From NCBI GenBank assembly GCA_026018925.1, contig JAKSZU010000013.1, forward strand, positions 1 through 64,000: a stretch of DNA of 64,000 bases. Reading direction: 5' to 3'. The position numbers and the translations under genes were made by a program. Source of the stretch: Tupaia tana (Eukaryota; Chordata; Mammalia; Scandentia; Tupaiidae). The notes beneath the pieces were generated by a model. It was not told where the DNA came from, searched no databases, and saw nothing but the letters and a program-made list of their open reading frames with translations. Shown here piece by piece: positions 10,911-23,551 of this stretch; positions within the stretch are counted from its first letter, which is position 1; each line of letters opens with the position of its first letter.

Positions 10911-13510
10911 ACATGGATACTGGGAACTAGATATTTCAGGGCACAGGCGAAATGAAGATTTTCTACTCATAATTCAGCCTCCAGCAAGCAAAGCTAGTGT
11001 GGTAGGGAGCCCCTCTGGCCTTCTATCCCTGTCTCTGTGTCTCTGAGGTCTCTGTCTCTCTCTGCGCCTGTCTCCTCATTTTCTTTTGGTAATTTTTCCT
11101 TTTTACGATTTTTTTAAAGGTAGAATTTCTCTCTGGCTCTCAGCTCCATCTTTTGTTTTGTTAATAAGCCCTTCTGCTCCTTTCTCCCAGGCAGGAGAGT
11201 TGAGCCATTCTCTGAGAAGATTCCACATGGATACTGGGAGCTAGATATTTCAGGTCACAGGCGAAATGAAGATTTTCTACTCATAATTCAGCCTCCAGAA
11301 AGCAAAGCTAGTGTGGTAGGAAGCCCCTCTGGCCTTATATCCCTGTCTCTGTGTCTCTGAGGTCTCTGTCTCTCTCTGCACCTGTCTCCTCATTTTCTTT
11401 TGGTAATTTTTCTTTTTACGATTTTTTTAAAGGTAGAATTTCTCTCTGGCTCTCAGCTCCATCTTTTGTTTTGTTAATAAGCCCTTCTGCTCCTTTCTCC
11501 CAGGCAGGAGAGTTGAGCCATTCTCTGAGAAGATTCCACATGGATACTGGGAACTAGATATTTCAGGGCACAGGCGAAATGAAGATTTTCTACTCATAAT
11601 TCAGCCTCCAGCAAGCAAAGCTAGTGAGGTAAAAAGCCCCTCTGGCCTTCTATCCATGTCTCTGTGTCTCTGAGGTCTCTGTCTCTCTCTGCGCCTGTCT
11701 CCTCATTTTCTTTTGGTAATTTTTCATTTTTTACGATTTTTTTAAAGGTAGAATTTCTCTCTGGCTCTCAGCTCCATCTTTTGTTTTGTTAATAAGCCCT
11801 TCTGCTCCTTTCTCCCAGACAGGAGAGTTGAGCCATTCTCTGAGAAGATTCCACATGGATACTGGGAACTAGATATTTCAGGGCACAGGCGAAATGAAGA
11901 TTTTCTACTCATAATTCAGCCTCCAGCAAGCAAAGCTAGTGTGGTAGGGAGCCCCTCTGGCCTTCTATCCTTGTCTCTGTGTCTCTGAGGTCTCTGTCTC
12001 TCTCTGCGCCTGTCTCCTCATTTTCTTTTGGTAATTTTTCCTTTTTACGATTTTTTTAAAGGTAGAATTTCTCTCTAGCTCTCAACTCCATCTCTTGTTG
12101 TGTTAATAAGCCCTTCTGCTCGTTTCTCCCAGGCAGGAGAGTTGAGCCATTCTCTGAGAAGATTCCACATGGATACTGGGAACTAGATATTTCAGGGCAC
12201 AGGCGAAATGAAGATTTTCTACTCATAATTCAGCCTCCAGCAAGCAAAGCTAGTGTGGTAGGGAGCCCCTCTGGCCTTCTATCCCTGTCTCTGTGTCTCT
12301 GAGGTCTCTGTCTCTCTCTGCGCCTGTCTCCTCATTTTCTTTTGTTAATTTTTCCTTTTTACGATTTTTTTAAAGGTAGAATTTCTCTCTGGCTCTCAGC
12401 TCCATCTCTTGTTTTGTTAATAAGCCCTTCTGCTCCTTTCTCCCAGGCAGGAGAGTTGAGCCATTCTCTGAGAAGATTCCACATGGATACTGGGAACTAG
12501 ATATTTCAGGGCACATGCGAAATGAAGATTTTCTACTCATAATTCAGCCTCCAGCAAGCAAAGCTAGTGTGGTACGGAGCCCCTCTGGACTTCTATCCCT
12601 GTCTCTGTGTCTCTGAGGTCTCTGTCTCTCTCTGCGCCTGTCTCCTCATTTACTTTTGGTAATTATTCCTTTTTACGACATTTTTAAAGGTAGAATTTCT
12701 CTCTGCCTCTCAGCTCCATCTTTTGTTTTGTTAATAAGCCCTTGTGCTGCTTTCTCCCAGGCAGGAGAGTTGAGCCATTCTTTGAGAAGATTCCACATGG
12801 ATACTGGGAACTAGATATTTCAGGGCACAGGCGAAATGAAGATTTTCTACTCATAATTCAGCCTCCAGCAAGCAAAGCTAGTGTGGTAGGGAGCCCCTCT
12901 GGCCTTCTATCCCTGTCTCTGTGTCTCTGAGGTCTCTGTCTCTCTCTGCGCCTGTCTCCTCATTTTCTTTTGGTAATTTTTCCTTTTTACGATTTTTTTA
13001 AAGGTAGAATTTCTCTCTGGCTCTCAGCTCCATCTTTTGTTTTGTTAATAAGCCCTTCTGCTCCTTTCTCCCAGGCAGGAGAGTTGAGCCATTCTCTGAG
13101 CAGATTCCACATGGATACTGGGAACTAGATATTTCAGGGCACAGGCGAAATGAATGTTTTCTACTCATAATTCAGCCTCCAGCAAGCAAAGCTAGTGTGG
13201 TAGGGAGCCCCTCTGGCCTTCTATCCCTGACTCTGTGTCTCTGAGGTCTCTGTCTCTCTCTGCGCCTGTCTCCTCATTTTTTTTTGGTAATTTTTCCTTT
13301 TCATGATTTTTTTAAAGGTAGAATTTCTCTCTGGCTCTCAGCTCCATCTTTTGTTTTGTTAATAAGCCCTTCTGCTCCTTTCTCCCAGGCAGGAGAGTTG
13401 AGCCATTCTCTGAGAAGATTCCACATGGATACTGGGAACTAGATATTTCAGGGCACAGGCGAAATGAAGATTTTCTACTCATAATTCAGCCTCCAGCAAG
13501 CAAAGCTAGT

Positions 13511-15397
13511 GTGGTAGGGAGCCCCTCTGGCCTTCTATCCCTGTCTCTGTGTCTCTGAGGTCTCTGTCTCTCTCTGCTCCTGTCTCCTCATTTTTTTTTG
13601 GGTAATTTTTCCTTTTTACGATTTTTTTAAAGGTAGAATTTCTCTCTGGCTCTCAAATCCATCTTTTGTTTTGTTAATAAGCCCTTCTGCTCCTTTCTCC
13701 CAGGCAGGAGAGTTGAGCCATTCTCTGAGAAGATTCCACATGGATACTGGGAACTAGATATTTGAGGGCACAGGCGAAATGAAGATTTTCTACTCATAAT
13801 TCAGCCTCCAGCAAGCAAAGCTAGTGTGGTAGGGAGCCCCTCTGGCCTTCTATCCTTGTCTCTGTGTCTCTGAGGTCTCTGTCTCTCTCTGCGCCTGTCT
13901 CCTCATATTTTTGGTAATTTTTCCTTTTTACGATTTTTTTTAAAGGTAGAATTTCTCTCTGGCTCTCAGCTCCATCTTTTGTTTTGTTAATAAGCACTTC
14001 TGCTCCTTTCTCCCAGGCAGGAGAGTTGAGCCATTCTCTGAGAAGATTCCACATGGATACTGGGAACTAGATATTTCAGGGCACAGGCGAAATGAAGATT
14101 TTCTACTCATAATTCAGCCTCCAGCAAGCAAAGCTAGTGTGGTAGGGAGCCCCTCTGGCCTTCTATCCCTGTCTCTGTGTCTCTGAGGTCTCTGTCTCTC
14201 TCTGCTCCTGTCTCCTCATTTTCTTTTGGTAATTTTTCCTTTTCATGATTTTTTTAAACGTAGAATTTCTCTCTGGCTCTCAGCTCCATCTTTTGTTTTG
14301 TTAATAAGCCCTTCTGCTCCTTTCTCCCAGGCAGGAGAGTTGAGCCATTCTCTGAGAAGATTCCACATGGATACTGGGAACTAGATATTTCAGGGCACAG
14401 GCGAAATGAAGATTTTCTACTCATAATTCAGCCTCCAGCAAGCAAAGCTAGTGTGGTAGGGAGCCCCTCTGGCCTTCTATCCCTGTCTCTGTGTCTCTGA
14501 GGTCTCTGTCTCTCTCTGCGCCTGTCTCCTCATATTTTTGGTAATTTTTCCTTTTTACGATTTTTTTTAAAGGTAGAATTTCTCTCTGGCTCTCAGCTCC
14601 ATCTTTTGTTTTGTTAATAAGCCCTTCTGCTCCTTTCTCCCAGGCAGGAGAGTTGAGCCATTCTCTGAGAAGATTCCACATGGATACTGGGAACTAGATA
14701 TTTCAGGGCACAGGCGAAATGAAGATTTTCTACTCATAATTCAGCCTCCAGCAAGCAAAGCTAGTGTGGTAGGGAGCCCCTCTGGCCTTCTATCCCTGTC
14801 TCTGTGTCTCTGAGGTCTCTGTCTCTCTCTGCGCCTGTCTCCTCATTTTCTTTTGGTAATTTTTCCTTTTTACGATTTTTTTAAAGGTAGAATTTCTCTC
14901 TGGCTCTCAGCTCCATCTTTTGTTTTGTTAATAAGCCCTTCTGCTCCTTTCTCCCAGGCAGGAGAGTTGAGCCATTCTCTGAGAAGATTCCACATGGATA
15001 CTGGGAACTAGATATTTCAGGGCACAGGCGAAATGAAGATTTTCTACTCATAATTCAGCCTCCAGCAAGCAAAGCTAGTGTGGTAGGGAGCCCCTCTGGC
15101 CTTCTATCCCTGTCTCTGTGTCTCTGAGGTCTCTGTCTCTCTCTGCACCTGTCTCCTCATCTTTTTTTTTTTGGTAATTTTTCCTTTTTACGACTTTTTT
15201 AAAGGTAGAATTTCTCTCTGGCTCTCAGCTCCATCTTTTGTTTTGTTAATAAGCCCTTCTGCTCCTTTCTCCCAGGCAGGAGAGTTGAGCCATTCTCTGA
15301 GAAGATTCCACATGGATACTGGGAACTCGATATTTCAGGGCACAGACGAAATGAAGATTTTCTACTCATAATTCAGCCTCCAGCAAGCAAAGCTAGT
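13511..15397. repeat. Higher-order block B, copy 2 (monomers 44-49)
   Basis: Unit starts are 13511, 13826, 14139, 14453, 14766 and 15080. This repeats the marker series of 6912-8800 in the same order, at an offset of 6597-6600 bp. It lacks the three homopolymer gains of copy 1. Block A copy 2 follows directly, so B and A are neighbours here. At 8801 copy 1 is also followed by a block-A-like first unit, but not by the rest of A. Confidence 0.9.
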
Positions 15398-18300
15398 GTG
15401 GTAGGGAGCCCCTCTGGCCTTCTATCCATGTCTCTGTGTCTCTGAGGTCTCTGTCTCTCTCTGCACCTGTCTCCTCATTTTCTTTTGGTAATTTTTCCTT
15501 TTTACGATTTTTTTAAAGGTAGAATTTCTCTCTGGCTCTCAGCTCCATCTTTTGTTTTGTTAATAAGCCCTTCTGCTCCTTTCTCCCACGCAGGAGAGTT
15601 GAGCCATTCTCTGAGAAGATTCCACATGGATACTGGGAACTAGATATTTCAGGGCACAGGCGAAATGAAGATTTTCTACTCATAATTCAGCCTCCAGCAA
15701 GCAAAGCTAGTGTGGTAGGGAGCCCCTCTGGCCTTCTATCCCTGTCTCTGTGTCTCTGAGGTCTCTGTCTCTCTCTGCACCTGTCTCCTCATTTTCTTTT
15801 GGTAATTTTTCCTTTTTACGATTTTTTTAAAGGTAGAATTTCTCTCTGGCTCTCAGCTCCATCTCTTGTTTTGTTAATAAGCACTTCTGCTCCTTTCTCC
15901 CAGGCAGGAGAGTTGAGCCATTCTCTGAGAAGATTCCACATGTATACTGGGAACTAGATATTTCAGGGCACAGGCGAAATGAATATTTTCTACTCATAAT
16001 TCAGCCTCCAGCAAACAAAGCTAGTGTGGTAGGGAGCCACTCTGGCCTTCTATCCCTGTCTCTGTGTCTCTGAGGTCTCTGTCTCTCTCTGCACCAGTCT
16101 CCTCATTTTCTCTTGGTAATTATTCCTTTTTACGATTTTTTTAAAGGTAGAATTTCTCTCTGGCTCTCAGCTCCATCTTTTGTTTTGTTAATAAGCCCTT
16201 CTGCTCCTTTCTCCCAGGCAGGAGAGTTGAGCCATTCTCTGAGAAGATTCCACATGGATACTGGGAACTAGATATTTCAGGGCACAGGCGAAATGAAGAT
16301 TTTCTACTCATAATTCAGCCTCCAGCAAGCAAAGCTAGTGTGGTAGGGAGCCCCTCTGGCCTTCTATCCCTGTCTCTGTGTCTCTGAGGTCTCTGTCTCT
16401 CTCTGTGCCTGTCTCCTCATTTTCTTTTGGTAATTTTTCCTTTTTACGATTTTTTTAAAGGTAGAATTTCTCTCTGGCTCTCAGCTCCATCTCTTGTTTT
16501 GTTAATAAGCCCTTCTGCTCCTTTCTCCCAGGCAGGAGAGTTGAGCCATTCTCTGAGAAGATTCCACATGTATACTGGGAACTAGATATTTCAGGGCACA
16601 GGCGAAATGAAGATTTTCTACTCATAATTCAGCCTCCAGCAAGCAAAGCTAGTGTGGTAGGGAGCCCCTCTGGCCTTCTATCCCTGTCTCTGTGTCTCTG
16701 AGGTCTCTGTCTCTCTCTGCGCCTGTCTCCTCATTTTCTTTTGGTAATTTTTCCTTTTTACGATTTTTTAAAGGTAGAATTTCTCTCTGGCTCTCAGCTC
16801 CATCTTTTGTTTTGTTAATAAGCCCTTCTGCTCCTTTCTCCCAGGCAGGAGAGTTGAGCCATTCTCTGAGAAGATTCCACATGGATACTGGGAACTAGAT
16901 ATTTCAGGGCACAGGCGAAATGAAGATTTTCTACTCATAATTCAGCGTCCAGCAAGCAAAGCTAGTGTGGTAGGGAGCCCCTCTGGCCTTCCATCCCTGT
17001 CTCTGTGTCTCTGAGGTCTCTGTCTCTCTCTGCGCCTGTCTCCTCATTTTTTTTTGGTAATTTTTCCTTTTTACGATTTTTTTAAAGGTAGAATTTCTCT
17101 CTGGCTCTCAGCTCCATCTTTCGTTTTCTTAATAAGCCCTTCTGCTGCTTTCTCCCAGGCAGGAGAGTTGATCCATTCTCTGAGAAGATTCCACATGGAT
17201 ACTGGGAACTAGATATTTCAGGTCACCGGCGAAATGAAGATTTTCTACTCTTAATTCAGCCTCCAGCAAACAAAGCTAGTGTGGTAGGGAGCCACTCTGG
17301 CCTTCTATCCCTGTCTCTGTGTCTCTGAGGTCTCTGTCTCTCTCTGCACCTGTCTCCTCATTTTCTCTTGGTAATTATTCCTTTTTACGATTTTTTTAAA
17401 GGTAGAATTTCTCTCTGGCTCTCTGCTCCATCTTTTGTTTTGTTAATAAGCCCTTCTGCTCCTTTCTCCCAGGCAGGAGAGTTGAGCCATTCTCTGAGAA
17501 GATTCCACATGGATACTGGGAACTAGATATTTCAGGGCACAGGCGAAATGAAGATTTTCTACTCATAATTCAGCCTCCAGCAAGCAAAGCTAGTGTGGTA
17601 GGGAGCCCCTCTGGCCTTCTATCCCTGTCTCTGTGTCTCTGAGGTCTCTGTCTCTCTCTGCGCCTGTCTCCTCATTTTCTTTTGGTAATTTTTCCTTTCT
17701 ACGATTTTTTTAAAGGTAGAATTTCTATCTGGCTCTCAGCTCCATCTTTCGTTTTCTTAATAAGCCCTTCTGCTGCTTTCTCCCAGGCAGGAGAGTTGAT
17801 CCATTCTCTGAGAAGGTTCCACATGGATACTGGGAACTAGATATTTCAGGTCACAGGCGAAATGAAGATTTTCTACTCATAATTCAGCCTCCAGCAAACA
17901 AAGCTAGTATGGTAGGGAGCCACTCTGGCCTTCTATCCCTGTCTCTGTGTCTCTGAGGTCTCTGTCTCTCTCTGCACCTGTCTCCTCATTTTCTCTTGGT
18001 AATTATTCCTTTTTACGATATTTTTAAAGGTAGAATTTCTCTCTGGCTCTCAGCTCCATCTTTTGTTTTGTTAATAAGCCCTTGTGCTGCTTTCTCCCAG
18101 GCAGGAGAGTTGAGCCATTCTCTGAGAAGATTCCACATGGATACTGGGAACTAGATATTTCAGGGCACAGGCGAAATGAAGATTTTCTACTCATAATTCA
18201 GCCTCCAGCAAGCAAAGCTAGTGTGGTAGGGAGCCCCTCTGGCCTTCTATCCCTGTCTCTGTGTCTCTAAGGTCTCTGTCTCTCTCTGGGCCTGTCTCCT

Positions 18301-19791
18301 CATTTTCTTTTGGTAATTTTTCCTTTTTACGATTTTTTTAAAGGTAGAATTTCTCTCTGGCTCTCAGCTCCATCTCTTGTTTTGTTAATAAGCCCTTCTG
18401 CTCCTTTCTCCCAGGCAGGAGAGTTGAGCCATTCTCTGAGAAGATTCCACATGTATACTGGGAACTAGATATTTCAGGGCACAGGCGAAATGAAGATTTT
18501 CTACTCATAATTCAGCCTCCAGCAAGCAAAGCTAGTGTGGTAGGGAGCCCCTCTGGCCTTCTATCCCTGTCTCTGTGTCTCTGAGGTCTCTGTCTCTCTC
18601 TGCGCCTGTCTCCTCATTTTCTTTTGGTAATTTTTCCTTTTTACGATTTTTTTAAAGGTAGAATTTCTCTCTGGCTCTCAGCTCCATCTTTTGTTTTGTT
18701 AATAAGCCCTTCTGCTGCTTTCTCCCAGGCAGGAGAGTTGAGCAATTCTCTGAGCAGATTCCACATGGATACTGGGAACTAGATATTTCAGGGCACAGGC
18801 GAAATGAAGATTTTCTACTCATAATTCAGCCTCCAGCAAGCAAAGCTAGTGTGGTAGGGAGCCCCTCTGGCCTTCTATCCCTGTCTCTGTGTCTCTGAGG
18901 TCTCTGTCTCTCTCTGCGCCGGTCTCCTCATTTTCTTTTGATAATTTTTCCTTTTTACGATTTTTTTAAAGGTAGAATTTCTCTCTGGCTCTCAGCTCCA
19001 TCTTTTGTTTTGTTAATAAGCCCTTCTGCTCCTTTCTCCCAGGCAGGAGAGTTGAGCCATTCTCTGAGAAGATTCCACATGGATACTGGGAACTAGATAT
19101 TTCAGGGCACAGGCGAAATGAAGATTTTCTACTCATAATTCAGCCTCCAGCAAGCAAAGCTAGTGTGGTAGGGAGCCACTCTGGCCTTCTATCCCTTTCT
19201 CTGTGTCTCTGAGGTCTCTGTCTCTCTCTGCGCCTGTCTCCTCATTTTCTTTTGGTAATTTTTCCTTTTTACGATTTTTTTAAAGGTAGAATTTCTCTCT
19301 GGCTCTCAGCTCCATCTCTTGTTTTGTTCATAAGCCCTTCTGCTCCTTTCTCCCAGGCAGGAGAGTTGAGCCATTCTCTGAGAAGATTCCACATGGATAC
19401 TGGGAACTAGATATTTCAGGGCACATGCGAAATGAAGATTTTCTACTCATAATTCAGCCTCCAGCAAGCAAAGCTAGTGTGGTACGGAGCCCCTCTGGCC
19501 TTCTATCCCTGTCTCTGTGCCTCTGAGGTCTCTGTCTCTCTCTGCGCCTGTCTCCTCATTTTTTTTTGGTAATTATTCCTTTTTAAGATATTTTAAAGGT
19601 AGAATTTCTCTCTGGCTCTCAGCTCCATCTTTTGTTTTGTTAATAAGCCCTTGTGCTGCTTTCTCCCAGGCAGGAGAGTTGAGCCATTCTTTGAGAAGGT
19701 TCCACATGGATACTGGGAACTAAATATTTCAGGGCACAGGCGAAATGAAGATTTTCTACTCATAATTCAGCCTCCAGCAAGCAAAGCTAGT
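15398..19791. repeat. Higher-order block A, copy 2 (monomers 50-63)
   Basis: Unit starts are 15398, 15712, 16026, 16340, 16654, 16967, 17281, 17595, 17909, 18223, 18537, 18851, 19165 and 19479. The segment matches 1-4396 at an offset of 15395-15397 bp, 49 monomers, with only about six differences seen by eye (roughly 99.8% identity). Similarity ends inside the next unit, where this copy has GTCTGTCCCTGCGCC and copy 1 has GTCTCTCTCTGCTCC. The last units (from about 18716) have a third copy at 32.8-33.9 kb. Confidence 0.92.
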
Positions 19792-21043
19792 GTGGTAGGG
19801 AGCCCCTCTGGCCTTCTATCCCTGTCTCTGTGTCTCTGAGGTCTCTGTCTGTCCCTGCGCCTGTCTCCTCATTTTCTTTTGGTAATTTTTCCTTTTTACG
19901 ATTTTTTTAAAGGTAGAATTTCTCTCTGGCTCTCAGCTCCATCTTTTGTTTTCTTAATAAGCCATTCTGCTCCTTTCTCCCAGGCAGGAGAGTTGAGCCA
20001 TTCTCTGAGCAGATTCCACATGGATACTGGGAACTAGATATTTCAGGGCACAGGCGAAATGAAGATTTTCTACTCATAATTCAGCCTCCAGCAAGCAAAG
20101 CTAGTGTGGTAGGGAGCCCCTCTGGCCTTCTATAACTGTCTCTGTGTCTCTGAGGTCTCTGTCTCTCTCTGCGCCCCCTCCTCATTTTCTTTTGATAATT
20201 TTTCCTTTTTACGATTTTTTTAAAGGTAGAATTTCTCTCTGGCTCTCAGCTCCATCTTTTGTTTTGTTAATAAGCCCTCCTGCTCCTTTCTCCCAGGCAG
20301 GAGAGTTGAGCCATTCTCTGAGAAGTTTCCACATGGATACTGGGAACTAGATATTTCAGGGCACAGGTGAAATGAAGATTTTCTACTCATAATTCAGCCT
20401 GCAGCAAGCAAAGCTAGTGTGGTAGGGAGCCCCTCTGGCCTTCTACCCCTGTCTCTGTGTCTCTGAGGTCTCTGTCTCTCTCTGCGCCTGTCTCCTCATT
20501 TTCTTTTGGTAATTTTTCCTTTTTACGATTTTTTTAAAGGTAGAATTTCTCTCTGGCTCTCAGCTCCATCTTTTGTTTTGTTAATAAGCCCTTCTGCTCC
20601 TTTCTCCCAGGCAGGAGAGTTGAGCCATTCTCTGAGAAGATTCCACATGGATACTGGGAACTAGATATTTCAGGGCACAGGCGAAATGAAGATTTTCTAC
20701 TCATAATTCAGCCTCCAGCAAGCAAAGCTAGTGTGGTAGGGAGCCCCTCTGGCCTTCTATCCCTGTCTCTGTGTCTCTGAGGTCTCTGTCTCTCTCTGCG
20801 CCTGTCTCATTTTCTTTTGGTAATTTTTCCTTTTTACGATTATTTTAAAGGTAGAATTTCTTTCTGGCTCTCAGCTCCATCTTTTGTTTTGTTAATAAGC
20901 CCTTCTGCTCCTTTCTCCCAGGCAGGAGAGTTCAGCCATTCTCTGAGAAGATTCCACATGGATACTGGGAACTAGATATTTCAGGGCACAGGCGAAATGA
21001 AGATTTTCTACTCATAATTCAGCCTCCAGCAAGCAAAGCTAGT
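19792..21043. repeat. Satellite segment E, copy 1 (monomers 64-67)
   Basis: Unit starts are 19792, 20106, 20419 and 20733. Markers are GTCTGTCCCTGCGCC, GCGCCCCCTCC with TTGATAATTT, GAAGTTTCC with CAGGTGAAATG, CCTGCAGC, CTACCCCTG, and in unit 67 GATTATTTTAAAG with TTTCTTTCTGG. The same order occurs at 33907-35001, offset 14115 bp. Unit 67 (311 bp) has the 3-bp CTCATT deletion and TTCAGCCATT in its right half. Confidence 0.88.
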
Positions 21044-23551
21044 GTGGTAGGGAGCCCCTCTGGCCTTCTATCCCTTTCTCTGTGTCTCTGAGGTCTCTGT
21101 CTCTGTCTGCACCTGTCTCCTCATTTTCTTTTGGTAATTTTTCATTTTTACGATTTTTTTAAAGGTAGAATTTCTCTCTGGCTCTCAGCTCCATCTTTTG
21201 TTTTGTTAATAAGCCCTCCTGCTCCTTTCTCCCAGGCAGGAGAGTTGAGCCATTCTCTGAGAAGATTCCACATGGATACTGGGAACTAGATATTTCAGGG
21301 CACAGGTGAAATGAAGATTTTCTACTCATAATTCAGCCTCCAGCAAGCAAAGCTAGTGTGGTAGGGAGCCCCTCTGGCCTTCTACCCCTGTCTCTGTGTC
21401 TCTGAGGTCTCTGTCTCTCTCTGCGCCTGTCTCCTCATTTTCTTTTGGTAATTTTTCCTTTTTACGATTTTTTTAAAGGTAGAATTTCTCTCTGGCTCTC
21501 AGCTCCATCTTTTATTTTGTTAATAAGCCCTTCTGCTCCTTTCTCCCAGGCAGGAGAGTTGAGCCATTCTCTGAGAAGATTCCACATGGATACTGGGACC
21601 TAGATATTTCAGGGCACAGGCGAAATGAAGATTTTCTACTCATAATTCAGCCTCCAGCAAGCAAAGCTAGTGTGGTAGGGAGCCACTCTGGCCTTCTATC
21701 CCTGTCTCTGTGTCTCTGAGGTCTCTGTCTCTCTCTGCGCCTGTCTCATTTTCTTTTGGTAATTTTTCCTTTTTACGATTTTTTTAAAGGTAGAATTTCT
21801 CTCTGGCTCTCAGCTCCATCTTTTCTTTTGTTAATAAGCCCTTCTGCTGCTTTCTCCCAGGCAGGAGAGTTGATCCATTCTCTGAGAAGATTCCACATGG
21901 ATACTGGGAACTAGATATTTCAAAGCACAGGCGAAATGAAGATTTTCTACTCATAATTCAGCCTCCAGCAAGCAAAGCTAGTGTGGTAGGGAGCCCCTCT
22001 GGCCTTCTATCCCTGTCTCTGTGTCTCTGAGGTCTCTGTCTCTCACTGCGCCTGTCTCCTCATTTTCTTTTGGTAATTTTTCCTTTTTACGATTTTTTTA
22101 AAGGTAGAATTTCTCTCTGGCTCTCAGCTTCCATCTTTTGTTTTGTTAATAAGCCCTTCTGCTCCTTTCTCCCAGGCAGGAGAGTTGAGCCATTCTCTGA
22201 GAAGATTCCACATGGATACTGGGAACTAGATATTTCAGGGCACAGGCGAAATGAAGATTTTCTACTCATAATTCAGCCTCCAGCAAGCAAAGCTAGTGTG
22301 GTAGGGAGCCCCTCTGGCCTTCTATCCCTGTCTCTGTGTCTCTGAGGTCTCTGTCTCTCTCTGCGCCTGTCTCCTCATTTTCTTTTGGTAATTTTTCCTT
22401 TTTACGATTTTTTTAAAGGTAGAATTTCTCTCTGGCTCTCAGTTCCATCTCTTGTTTTGTTAATAAGCCCTTCTGCTCCTTTCTCCCAGGCAGGAGAGTT
22501 GAGCCATTCTCTGAGAAGATTCCACATGGATACTGGGAACTAGATATTTCAGGGCACAGGCGAAATGAAGATTTTCTACTCATAATTCAGCCTCCAGCAA
22601 GCAAAGCTAGTGTGGTAGGGAGCCCCTCTGGCCTTCTATCCCTGTCTCTGTGTCTCTGAGGTCTCTGTCTCTTTCTGCGCCTGTCTCCTCATTTTTTTTT
22701 TGGTAATTATTCCTTTTTACGATTTTTTTAAAGGTAGAATTTCTCTCTGGCTCTCAGCTCCATCTTTTATTTTCTTAATAAGCCCTTCTGCTCCTTTCTC
22801 CCAGGCAGGAGAGTTGAGCCATTCTCTGAGAAGATTCCACATGGATACTGGGAACTAGATATTTCAGGGCACAGGCGAAATGAAGATTTTCTACTCATAA
22901 TTCAGCCTCCAGCAAGCAAAGCTAGTGTGGTAGGGAGCCCCTCTGGCCTTCTATCCCTGTCTCTGTGTCTCTGAGGTCTCTGTCTCTCTCTGCGCCTGTC
23001 TCCTCATTTTCTTTTGGTAATTTTTCCTTTTTACGATTTTTTTAAAGGTAGAATTTCTCTCTGGCTCTCAGCTCCATCTTTTGTTTTGTTAATAAGCCCT
23101 TCTGCTGCTTTCTCCCAGGCAGGAGAGTTGAGCCATTCTCTGAGAAGATTCCACATGGATACTGGGAACTAGATATTTCAGGGCACAGGCGAAATGAAGA
23201 TTTTCTACTCATAATTCAGCCTCCAGCAAGCAAAGCTAGTGTGGTAGGGAGCCCCTCTGGCCTTCTAACCCTGTCTCTGTGTCTCTGAGGTCTCTGTCTC
23301 TCTCTGGACCTGTCTCATTTTCTTTTGGTAATTTTTCCTTTTTACGATTTTTTTAAAGGTAGAATTTCTCTCTGGCTCTCAGCTCCATCTTTTGTTTTGT
23401 TAATAAGCACTTCTGCTGCTTTCTCCCAGGCAGGAGAGTTGAGCCATTCTCTGAGAAGTTTCCACATGGATACTGGGAACTAGATATTTCAGGGCGCAGG
23501 CGAAATGAAGATTTTCTACTCATAATTCAGCCTCCAGCAAGCAAACCTAGT
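21044..23551. repeat. Higher-order block C, copy 1 (monomers 68-75)
   Basis: Unit starts are 21044, 21358, 21672, 21983, 22298, 22612, 22927 and 23241. The block matches 36104-38611 at 15060 bp, 48 monomers. Markers are CCTTTCTCTG with TCTGTCTGCACC and TTCATTTTTACG (unit 68), CTACCCCTG (69), CTTTTCTTTTG with GTTGATCC and TTTCAAAGC (70), CTCACTGCGCC with CAGCTTCCATC (71), CAGTTCCATCTC (72), TTTTATTTTCTT (73), and CTAACCCTG with TGGACCTGTCTCATT (75). The tail of unit 75 departs from copy 2 and looks recombinant. Confidence 0.9.

Larger units (their letters stand above)
10685..10998. repeat. Reference consensus monomer (314 bp)
   Basis: This copy carries the majority base at every site where I saw recurrent variants, so it serves as the type unit. 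Copies starting at 8169, 45824, 47081 and 47709 look identical to it by eye, although they lie up to 39 kb apart. Sub-regions by unit position: 1-30 purine then pyrimidine rich; 31-66 degenerate TCTCTG-like repeat; 81-130 T-runs with TTTAAA; 118-127 donor-like AAAGGTAGAA; 163-192 TTAATAAG, polypyrimidine tract and CAG; 209-226 hairpin and GAAnnTTC element; 227-314 mixed sequence ending AAGCTAGT. Confidence 0.95.
8801..13510. repeat. Satellite segment, monomers 29-43, mixed variants
   Basis: Unit starts are 8801, 9115, 9429, 9743, 10057, 10371, 10685, 10999, 11313, 11626, 11941, 12255, 12569, 12883 and 13197. Unit 29 resembles units 1 and 50 but keeps the normal CCCAGGCAGG. Units 32-33 carry the GTTGATCC/GGTCAC then TAATTATTCC pairing seen in block A. 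Unit 41 has CTTGTGCTGC with TTCTTTGAG, as in units 14 and 163. Units 38 and 39 have scattered private changes (GAGGTAAAAAGCC near 11626, TTGTTGTG near 12097). Only satellite sequence is seen. Confidence 0.88.
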
